A stretch of DNA of 10,428 nucleotides. It comes from Alphaproteobacteria bacterium (GTDB lineage: Bacteria > Pseudomonadota > Alphaproteobacteria > Micavibrionales > Micavibrionaceae). Shown here piece by piece: positions 1 through 5,406 of this stretch; within the stretch, counting starts at the first letter, position 1; each line of letters begins with the position of its first letter. A program made the position numbers and the translations under genes. The stretch lies in assembly GCA_020442505.1 (NCBI GenBank), contig JAGRJZ010000002.1, positions 1-10,428 of the forward strand, given 5' to 3'. A model generated the notes under the pieces. It was not told where the DNA came from. It saw only the letters and a program-made list of their open reading frames with translations, and made no database searches.

Positions 1-974
1 ATGTCGCGCCGATGAATCAGGAGCACGCCTTCGCGCTGGCAACGGAAAAGCTGTTGGGAATTACCGTCCCGCTCCGCGCGCAATATATCCGCGTTCTGTT
101 CAGCGAAATCACGCGAATCCTGAACCATCTTCTGAATATTACGACATATGCCCTTGATGTCGGAGCGATTACGCCGGCTTTATGGGGATTTGAGGAACGC
201 GAAAAAGGCATGGAGTTTTACGAACGTGTATGCGGCGCACGGCTGCATGCGAATTATTTTCGCCCCGGCGGCGTGGCGCGCGATATGCCAGAGGGGCTTG
301 GCCAGGACATTTACGACTGGACCACAAAGTCAGTGAACCGGATCATCGACGATCTGGACGATCTCCTCTCCGAGAACCGGATTTTCAAGCAGCGCACGGT
401 CGATATCGGCACCGTCAGCGCCGAAGACGCCAAGGACTGGGGCTTTTCCGGCCCGATGCTCCGCGCCAGCGGGATTCCATGGGATTTGCGCAAAGCCCAG
501 CCCTATGAGGTCTATGAAAAGCTGGATTTCGACATTCCCGTTGGGAAGACGGGCGATTGCTACGCGCGCTATCTGGTGCGGATGGAGGAAATGCGTCAAT
601 CCCTGGGCCTGATCCAGCAATGTCTGAACGCTCTGCCTGTCGGGCCGGTGATGGTGGACGACTACAAGATCGCGCCGCCGCCGCGCGCGGAGATGAAGTC
701 TTCTATGGAGGCGCTGATCCACCATTTCAAGCTGTTCACCGAGGGGTATCACGTTCCTGCGGGCGAAACCTACACCGCCGTCGAAGCGCCCAAGGGGGAG
801 TTTGGCGTTTACCTTGTCAGCGATGGTTCGAACAAGCCCTATCGCTGTCATATCCGCGCACCGGGTTTCGCCCATATGCAGGCGATGGATTTCATGTCCC
901 GCGGTCATATGCTGGCCGACAGCGTCGCCATCATCGGGAGCATGGATATTGTGTTCGGGGAAATAGATCGGTAA
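1..974 (+). CDS. nuoD: NADH-quinone oxidoreductase subunit D (5'-truncated by window)
   Basis: This is the 49-kDa-type subunit of respiratory complex I. It sits in the peripheral arm, and with NuoB it forms the quinone-reduction site. The reading frame is already open at the left edge: codons run from base 3 (V-A-P-M-N-Q-E-H) and bases 1-2 belong to the preceding codon. The ATG at 12 is therefore internal. About 324 codons are present; the family is usually near 390-400 residues, so roughly the first 70-80 are missing. Family segments seen include EKLLGI, RAQYIRVLFSEITRILNH, the YFRPGGV segment, RASGIPWDLRKAQPYEVY, and the C-terminal stretch HIRAPGFAHMQ ending GEIDR, which is the normal end of NuoD. 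The product is soluble, with no signal or membrane segments. It should be co-transcribed with nuoE downstream, although the gap between them (216 bases) is unusually long and holds a remnant gene. Identity is certain. Confidence 0.97.
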   Translation, partial: VAPMNQEHAFALATEKLLGITVPLRAQYIRVLFSEITRILNHLLNITTYALDVGAITPALWGFEEREKGMEFYERVCGARLHANYFRPGGVARDMPEGLGQDIYDWTTKSVNRIIDDLDDLLSENRIFKQRTVDIGTVSAEDAKDWGFSGPMLRASGIPWDLRKAQPYEVYEKLDFDIPVGKTGDCYARYLVRMEEMRQSLGLIQQCLNALPVGPVMVDDYKIAPPPRAEMKSSMEALIHHFKLFTEGYHVPAGETYTAVEAPKGEFGVYLVSDGSNKPYRCHIRAPGFAHMQAMDFMSRGHMLADSVAIIGSMDIVFGEIDR

Positions 975-987
975 CCCCGCTCTTTGC

Positions 988-1140
988 CACCTGACCACAC
1001 GGAAAAACACGACAATCTACACAGGTATAACAAATGATCTGATCGCCGTGCTTGGGAACATAAACAATGAATGGAAGCGTGACGGAAAGATAGAATTGAT
1101 TGAAAAAATGAATCCAGAGTGGAATGATCTGCACGAGTAA
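988..1140 (+). pseudogene. Remnant of a GIY-YIG nuclease-like gene
   Basis: This frame reads HLTTRKNTTIYTGITNDL, then a short unrelated-looking join, then KIELIEKMNPEWNDLHE and a TAA stop at 1138-1140. The first part matches the YIG half of small YhbQ/COG2827-type GIY-YIG proteins, whose usual form is K-N-G-T-L-Y-x-G-x-T-N-D-L. The last part matches their typical C-terminus (W-K-I-x-L-I-x-x-M-N-P-x-W-x-D-L). Full members have roughly 90 residues. Here the middle, about 35-45 codons with the catalytic Arg and Glu region, is gone, and no start codon or N-terminal GIY/YVY strand is visible upstream, where the frame runs into the end of nuoD. A functional nuclease is therefore very unlikely. It lies in the nuo operon, in the same direction, directly before a palindromic repeat. 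The assignment rests on motif recognition from memory; the deletion is inferred by comparison with the family pattern. Confidence 0.72.
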
Positions 1141-1150
1141 TGAGCAACCC

Positions 1151-1173
1151 GATCCCGCCTTCGCGGGAATGAC
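1151..1173. repeat. Short palindromic repeat of the ATTCCCGCG...CGGGAAT type
   Basis: The core ATCCCGCCTTCGCGGGAAT, followed by GAC, contains a perfect 6-base stem (TCCCGC at 1153-1158 with GCGGGA at 1163-1168) and a 4-base loop. Sequences of this form (ATTCCCGCGAAAGCGGGAAT and variants, often ending TGAC) are dispersed extragenic repeats in many proteobacteria, for example neisserial dRS3, and they are often found next to small GIY-YIG genes. Only one copy is seen in this window, so its status as a repeat is inferred from the family form. It begins 10 bases after the stop of the GIY-YIG remnant and ends 17 bases before the nuoE start. A hairpin could form in the nuo transcript, but there is no T-tract, so it is not an intrinsic terminator. 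Confidence 0.65.
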
Positions 1174-1190
1174 AAAGAAGACGTTATAAA

Positions 1191-1838
1191 ATGAAAAAAC
1201 CGTTCGACCCCAACGCGCCGTACCAACCCGAAAGCTTCTCCTTCCGGGATCGGGAAGTGCTCGACGACATTTTTTCCCGCTACCCGCAGGGTCGGGAGCG
1301 CAGCGCGATTATGCCCCTTCTCGACTTGGTCCAGCGCCAAACAGCGGAAGACGGTCTGAAGACCCGCCCGCCCCAGGGCGGCTGGATTCCCCGCGCGGCG
1401 ATGGACGAAATCGCCCGTCTGGTGGACCAGCCACCGGTCAAGGTCTACGAAGTCGCGACGTTCTATTCCATGTACAATCTAGCGCCAATCGGGGTGCACC
1501 ATGTGCAGTGTTGCACGACGACTCCTTGCTGGCTCCAGGGATCGGAAGCCATCGTCAAGGCCTGCGAAGAGGAGCTCCGGCTCCATATGGGCGAAACAAG
1601 CGCGGACGGGAAATTTACCCTGTCTGAAGTTGAATGCCTCGGCGCATGCGTGAACGCCCCCATGGTCCAGATCAACGACGATTATTACGAGGACCTGACG
1701 CCCGAGACAATGAAACAGGTCCTCAAATCTCTGAAAAAAGGTCAACAGCCGGAGATCGGCCCGCAATCGACGCGCCATGCCTCCGAGCCTCTGCCCGGTC
1801 CGACGACGTTACAAGACCGGACACAAAAAGCGGGATAA
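1191..1838 (+). CDS. nuoE: NADH-quinone oxidoreductase subunit E (24-kDa type)
   Basis: This is the thioredoxin-like 2Fe-2S subunit (cluster N1a) of complex I, part of the NADH-dehydrogenase module with NuoF and NuoG on the cytoplasmic side. It has 215 residues. Four cluster ligands are visible as C108-x4-C113 (CTTTPC) and C149-x3-C153 (ECLGAC). Other family segments are VYEVATFYSMYNL before the first cysteines and the start FSFRDREVLDDIFSRYP. The tail after about residue 180 is rich in Pro, Gln and Ser and has no recognisable domain; such a tail is common in alphaproteobacterial NuoE. The ATG at 1191 is the only start that gives the full N-terminus. It has only a weak Shine-Dalgarno (AAAGAAG about 10 bases upstream). 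nuoF, the normal next gene and direct partner, is absent; a flagellar operon follows instead. Identity is certain. Confidence 0.96.
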   Translation: MKKPFDPNAPYQPESFSFRDREVLDDIFSRYPQGRERSAIMPLLDLVQRQTAEDGLKTRPPQGGWIPRAAMDEIARLVDQPPVKVYEVATFYSMYNLAPIGVHHVQCCTTTPCWLQGSEAIVKACEEELRLHMGETSADGKFTLSEVECLGACVNAPMVQINDDYYEDLTPETMKQVLKSLKKGQQPEIGPQSTRHASEPLPGPTTLQDRTQKAG

Positions 1839-1932
1839 TCTTTCCTCCCCCTATTCTCCCGAGGCACTTTTTGCCGCCTTCCTCGGCAAGGGGAATCTGC
1901 CCCGCGGGAACCGACGATAGTTAAAACAGACC

Positions 1933-1945
1933 AAACATATTGATT
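1933..1945 (-). promoter_or_regulatory. Possible IHF-binding site upstream of flgF
   Basis: The minus strand reads AATCAATATGTTT, one mismatch from the IHF consensus WATCAANNNNTTR (last base). It lies in an AT-rich stretch (about 1921-1962) that is clearly different from the GC-rich surroundings and sits 17 bases upstream of the -24/-12 promoter. IHF commonly bends DNA between enhancer-bound activators and sigma-54 holoenzyme, and is known to do so at Caulobacter flagellar promoters. A short degenerate consensus in AT-rich DNA matches easily by chance, so this is a suggestion only. Confidence 0.3.
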
Positions 1946-1962
1946 TTTCTTATTTTTTTATC

Positions 1963-1979
1963 TGGCACGAAGTCTGCAA
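1963..1979 (+). promoter_or_regulatory. Sigma-54 (RpoN) -24/-12 promoter for the flgFGAH operon
   Basis: TGGCACGAAGTCTGCAA fits the RpoN consensus TGGCACGNNNNTTGCW, with a single difference (C for T before TGC). The invariant GG (1964-1965) and GC (1976-1977) are separated by exactly the required 10 bases. Transcription would begin near 1989, giving a leader of about 45-50 bases before the flgF ATG. Rod and ring operons of many alphaproteobacteria with hierarchical flagellar control (Caulobacter is the standard case) are RpoN-dependent and activated by FlbD/FtrC-type regulators. No activator site could be identified by eye. Confidence 0.78.
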
Positions 1980-2035
1980 CGTCCGAACCGGAAAAGTCTT
2001 TTTAACCGGCAAGGCACGAAGCAAGGCAGATAAAA

Positions 2036-2767
2036 ATGGAAAACAGCATCTATGTCGGGCTGTCGCGGCAAATTGCTCTGAAAAACCAGATGGGGATTAT
2101 CGCCAACAACGTGGCGAATATGTCAACACCGGGCTATCGCGCACAAAACATGGTCTTTACCGAATATATCGAAGACCCGCGCGACAACCCGACCGATCCC
2201 CTTTCGATGGTTTTGGATTACGGCCAATTCCAAACCACCCAGCCCGGCCCGATCAGCCAGACCGGCGCGTCGCTTGATGTCGCCCTGCAGGGTCCCGGCT
2301 ATATCGGGGTACAAACCCCGGACGGCACGACCATGTATACCCGCGCAGGGAATTTTCAGATCAACGCGGGCGGCCAACTCGTAACCGGCAACGGTTATCC
2401 GGTCTCTAGTGCGGGCGGCGGGATTTTAACCTTCCCCAGTAATTTTACCGAGATCAAAATCGACGATCACGGATTCATCAATACGGATCAGGGGCTTGTC
2501 GGCCAGATCATGGTCACGGAGTTCGACGATCTGCAAGCCCTGGAGGCAACAGGAAACGGGCTTTACAAAGCCCCGAACGGCGCAGGCCTTCCGGCTCAGG
2601 AAACGCTGGTCAAGCAAGGCATGCTGGAGGGGTCGAACGTCACCCCGGTTCTGGAGATGACCCGGATGATCGATGTGCTCCGCGCCTATCAGAGCACCCA
2701 GCAAATGCTGCAAAACGAACATGAACGGCAACGGGCGATGATCCGTAAACTGACGGAAAAAGGATAA
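2036..2767 (+). CDS. flgF: Flagellar basal-body rod protein FlgF
   Basis: This is a proximal rod subunit of the flagellar basal body, exported through the flagellar type III apparatus and assembled in the periplasm. It has 243 residues, normal for the family. The N-terminal rod motif is at about residues 5-40 (YVGLSRQIALKNQM, then IANNVANMSTPGYRAQNM, the ANN-x-AN-x-x-TPG-[YF] signature). A central FlgE/F/G-type domain follows (GPGYIGVQTPDGTTMYTRAGNF). The C-terminal amphipathic D0 helix contains EGSNVTPVLEMTRMIDVLRAYQ. FlgF and FlgG are paralogues. The family match to FlgF rather than FlgG comes from the shorter length, the N-terminus MENSIYVGLSRQ and the position before flgG. The start is preceded by AAGGCAG, a fair Shine-Dalgarno. 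It is the first gene of an operon with an RpoN-type promoter 50-75 bases upstream. There is no cleavable signal peptide, as expected. Confidence 0.95.
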   Translation: MENSIYVGLSRQIALKNQMGIIANNVANMSTPGYRAQNMVFTEYIEDPRDNPTDPLSMVLDYGQFQTTQPGPISQTGASLDVALQGPGYIGVQTPDGTTMYTRAGNFQINAGGQLVTGNGYPVSSAGGGILTFPSNFTEIKIDDHGFINTDQGLVGQIMVTEFDDLQALEATGNGLYKAPNGAGLPAQETLVKQGMLEGSNVTPVLEMTRMIDVLRAYQSTQQMLQNEHERQRAMIRKLTEKG

Positions 2768-2771
2768 AGAC

Positions 2772-2816
2772 ATGACAATCCGCAATAAACAAAAAACCCG
2801 AAAGGAACGAACATGA
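2772..2816 (+). CDS. Possible 14-codon leader peptide overlapping the flgG start
   Basis: An ATG four bases after the flgF stop opens a 14-residue frame, MTIRNKQKTRKERT. It ends in a TGA that shares bases with the flgG ATG (the ATGA arrangement). An AAGG lies about 8 bases upstream of its start. The peptide is very basic, with Lys/Arg making up nearly half of it. Such an overlap could couple translation of flgG to upstream ribosomes, but frames this short arise easily by chance and the gap also carries a good independent Shine-Dalgarno (AAAGGAA) for flgG. It is listed because the termination-reinitiation geometry is exact. Confidence 0.15.
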   Translation: MTIRNKQKTRKERT

Positions 2817-3598
2817 GATCCCTTGATATCGGTGCAACGGGCATGCTGGCCCAGCAAATGAATGTCGATGTGATTTCGAACAACATCGCCAATATGACGA
2901 CGACCGGCCACAAACGGCAACGGGTGGATTTCAAGGATTTGATTTATCAAAACCTGACCCGGCCGGGGGCTCAATCCTCGGATGTCGGGACGATCGTCCC
3001 CTCTGGCTTGCAGCTGGGTCTGGGGGTCCGGATCGGCTCCGTCTACCGGATTCACGAGCAAGGATCACTTCAGATTACCGACAACCCGCTGGATCTCGCT
3101 TTGACCGGCGACGGTTTCTTTCAGATCACATTGCCGAGCGGCGACACGGCCTATACGCGCTCGGGTGTCTTTCAAACCAACCAGGACGGCGAAATCGTCA
3201 CGACCCAGGGCTATCAACTGGATCCGAACATCGTCGTCCCGCAAAACACGATTTCCGTCGAAGTCAACGAAACCGGGGAAGTCTTCGCCCAGATCAGCGG
3301 GCAAACCGCGCTTCAAAATCTGGGTCAGATACAGCTGGCCACCTTCGTGAACCCGGCCGGCCTCGAGGCCGTCGGCGATAATCTGTTTTTAGAGACCGAA
3401 GGCTCCGGCGCGCCGATCATCGGCAATCCCGGGGACGAGAATTTTGCCACAGTGCGGCAAGGCGCCCTTGAAAACTCGAACGTAAACGTTGTCGAGGAAA
3501 TCACGCGCCTGATCACCGCGCAACGTGCTTATGAAATGAACTCGAACGTCATCACCACCAGCGACGAGATGCTCCAAACCGTCACGCAGTTACGATAA
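2813..3598 (+). CDS. flgG: Flagellar distal rod protein FlgG
   Basis: This protein forms the distal rod, the drive-shaft segment that crosses the peptidoglycan and passes through the P and L rings. It has 261 residues, exactly the usual FlgG length. N-terminal motif: SLDIGATGMLAQQMNVDVI followed by NNIANMTTTGHKR, with a rather divergent H in place of the usual Y/F after TTG. The middle has the FlgE/F/G core (LDLALTGDGFFQI, AYTRSGVFQ). The C-terminus has the D0 signature QGALENSNVNVVEEITRLI and AQRAYEMNSNVITTSDEM, diagnostic for FlgG. The start has a strong Shine-Dalgarno (AAAGGAA) 7 bases upstream. It lies 45 bases after flgF and 20 bases before flgA, in one transcription unit. Confidence 0.97.
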   Translation: MRSLDIGATGMLAQQMNVDVISNNIANMTTTGHKRQRVDFKDLIYQNLTRPGAQSSDVGTIVPSGLQLGLGVRIGSVYRIHEQGSLQITDNPLDLALTGDGFFQITLPSGDTAYTRSGVFQTNQDGEIVTTQGYQLDPNIVVPQNTISVEVNETGEVFAQISGQTALQNLGQIQLATFVNPAGLEAVGDNLFLETEGSGAPIIGNPGDENFATVRQGALENSNVNVVEEITRLITAQRAYEMNSNVITTSDEMLQTVTQLR

Positions 3599-3618
3599 CA
3601 GAATAAGGAGACCGCGCC

Positions 3619-4587
3619 ATGAGCCTTTCAAAGATCATTGACATCACGATCCGCTCCGTTGCCTTCTTTCTGGCCCTGACATGCGGGATTGTCTTTCTGT
3701 TTGCGGGGGCCCGGGCGGCGCTCGCGGCTTCGCTGAAGCCATCGGCGCTTGTAACGGCGGACGTCTTTACGGTCGGCGATCTGTTCAGCGGACTCGAGCC
3801 CCATAAGGCCGCCTACGTGTTGGGTCCCTCGCCCTTGCCGGGGCGGGAATTGACCCTTGACGCGCGCGCGCTGATGCAAGTCGCGGCAGCGCTGGAGCTG
3901 TCGTGGCGACCCGTAAGCGGATCGGATCGGATCACCATCCGGAGGGATGCAACCTTGGTCGATTCAGACATGATCGAACGCGCGCTGCGCGATGCCCTGG
4001 AAGCCCGCGGAATGGAATCCGGTTTTTCCCTCAGCTTCGCCGACGGAAACCCGCCGACTCTGGTCTTGCCCCCCGATACGCCCCCGCGCGTCTCCGTGGC
4101 TTCCCTCGATTTTGATCTGGAAAAGGGTTTTTTCAAGGCAACTCTCGCCGCCCCGTCCGCTGATCAAACGCTGGCGGAGCAAACGGTCGTTGGAAAAATT
4201 CGCCGGACAGTCTCTGTTCCCGTTCTGAAGGCGCCTTTGCGAAACGGCGAGATTATCGGCCCCGCCGATCTTTCCTGGCTCGAAATGGACGCCAGCCGGG
4301 TCCAACACGACATCCTGTTAAAAGAAGAAAATCTTCTGGGTCTGACCCCCCGTCTTTCTCTCACGCCCGGTAAGCCCGTCCGGGATTCTGACGTCATGCC
4401 GCCACAGATCGTAGCACGCGGAGATACGGTCACGATCGTGTACGAAAACGGCCCGCTTATCCTGAGCAGCAAAGGAAAAGCCCTGGAAAACGGCGCGAAG
4501 GACGACACGATCCGGGTCGTCAATATCGCCAGCAACCGTTCTTTGGAAGCGATCGTCAACGCCGACGGAACCGTCCGGGCTCAATAA
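3619..4587 (+). CDS. flgA: Flagellar P-ring assembly chaperone FlgA
   Basis: This is the periplasmic chaperone needed for P-ring (FlgI) polymerisation around the distal rod. It has 322 residues, somewhat longer than the enterobacterial protein, as is common in alphaproteobacteria. An N-terminal hydrophobic stretch at about residues 13-37 (VAFFLALTCGIVFLFAG, then ARAALAA) looks like a signal peptide with cleavage after the ALA/ALAA region. The C-terminal third carries the SAF/FlgA domain: VPVLKAPLRNGEIIGPADLSW, LTPGKPVRDSDV, GDTVTIVYENGPLILSSKGKAL, and the closing VVNIASNRSLEAIVNADGTV (the last motif is highly typical of FlgA). The upstream half is weakly conserved. The start is supported by AAGGAG 8 bases upstream. 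Its substrate gene flgI is not in this window. Confidence 0.94.
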   Translation: MSLSKIIDITIRSVAFFLALTCGIVFLFAGARAALAASLKPSALVTADVFTVGDLFSGLEPHKAAYVLGPSPLPGRELTLDARALMQVAAALELSWRPVSGSDRITIRRDATLVDSDMIERALRDALEARGMESGFSLSFADGNPPTLVLPPDTPPRVSVASLDFDLEKGFFKATLAAPSADQTLAEQTVVGKIRRTVSVPVLKAPLRNGEIIGPADLSWLEMDASRVQHDILLKEENLLGLTPRLSLTPGKPVRDSDVMPPQIVARGDTVTIVYENGPLILSSKGKALENGAKDDTIRVVNIASNRSLEAIVNADGTVRAQ

Positions 4588-4611
4588 AAAGAATAAAGAA
4601 GGAGCACGCCC

Positions 4612-5391
4612 ATGCCAGCACATATCATCCACAAGCACAAGCAAAACCCTTCCCTTCGGGCGCTTGGTCTTGCCTTGCTTGCCGCCACGGCTTTAAGCGG
4701 CTGTACCGCTGCGGACCGCATCGCCAATATCGGTCAGCCGCCCACAATGGCGGAGATTGAAAATCCGCAGCTCTCCCCGGATTACAAACCGGTCAGCATG
4801 CCCATGCCCGCCCCGCAAGCCGTCCAGAAGCAGCCTAATTCGCTATGGGCGTCGAACCGCAAGAACTTTTTCAAAGACCAGCGGGCCAGCGACGTGGGCG
4901 ATATTTTAACCGTCTTGGTGGACATCGACGAAAAGGCAGAACTCGACAACGAAACGGAGCGCAAACGGAGCAGTTCGGAAAATGCAGGCCTCGGCGGATT
5001 CCTGGGCTATGAGAATTCGCTCGGCGCGATCTTGCCGGAATCTGTCGACCCCACGAACCTTGTCGGGACGGACGCGGATTCGGCGCATAAGGGCGAGGGA
5101 ACGATCGACCGGCAGGAAAAGATCGAAGTTCAGCTGGCGGCTCTTGTCACCCAGATTTTACCCAACGGCAACATGGTTATTCACGGCAAACAGGAAATCC
5201 GGGTGAATTTCGAAAAACGGGTTTTACAAATCGACGGCGTCATCCGACCTGAAGACATCTCCATCGACAACACCGTCCGTCATAATCAGGTCGCCGAAGC
5301 CCGGGTCGTCTATGGCGGCGAAGGCCAGATCACCGATGTCCAGCAACCTCGTTACGGCCAGCAGCTCTACGACATCGTTTTCCCGTTTTAA
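4612..5391 (+). CDS. flgH: Flagellar L-ring lipoprotein FlgH
   Basis: This is the outer-membrane ring subunit of the flagellar bushing. It has 259 residues. The N-terminus has a His/Lys-rich n-region, a hydrophobic stretch (about residues 17-29) and the lipobox LSGC with the acylated cysteine at residue 31, followed by TAADRIANIGQPP as in other FlgH proteins. The mature part shows family segments SLWASNRKNFFKDQRASDVGDILTV (in order, about residues 78-102), the KGEGTIDRQEKIEVQLAALV region, ILPNGNMVIHGKQEIRVN, and the end GVIRPEDI, then YGGEGQITDVQQPRYGQQLYD and a terminal VFPF. The start is supported by AAGGAG 10 bases upstream. It is last in the operon; 15 bases separate its stop from the stop of the convergent phosphodiesterase gene, and no terminator hairpin is seen between them. 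Confidence 0.96.
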   Translation: MPAHIIHKHKQNPSLRALGLALLAATALSGCTAADRIANIGQPPTMAEIENPQLSPDYKPVSMPMPAPQAVQKQPNSLWASNRKNFFKDQRASDVGDILTVLVDIDEKAELDNETERKRSSSENAGLGGFLGYENSLGAILPESVDPTNLVGTDADSAHKGEGTIDRQEKIEVQLAALVTQILPNGNMVIHGKQEIRVNFEKRVLQIDGVIRPEDISIDNTVRHNQVAEARVVYGGEGQITDVQQPRYGQQLYDIVFPF

Positions 5392-5406
5392 TTATGACCG
5401 GATCCG

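Noticed and set aside
988..1140. GIY-YIG-like frame as a functional small nuclease
   Set aside because: It has no start codon with a ribosome site, the N-terminal strand is missing and the central catalytic region is deleted, so it was called a pseudogene.
1859..1893. Hairpins after nuoE (CCGAGG/CCTCGG and TTGCCG/CGGCAA) as a terminator
   Set aside because: Stems are possible but no T-run follows on the plus strand and none fits on the minus strand, so an intrinsic terminator is not supported.
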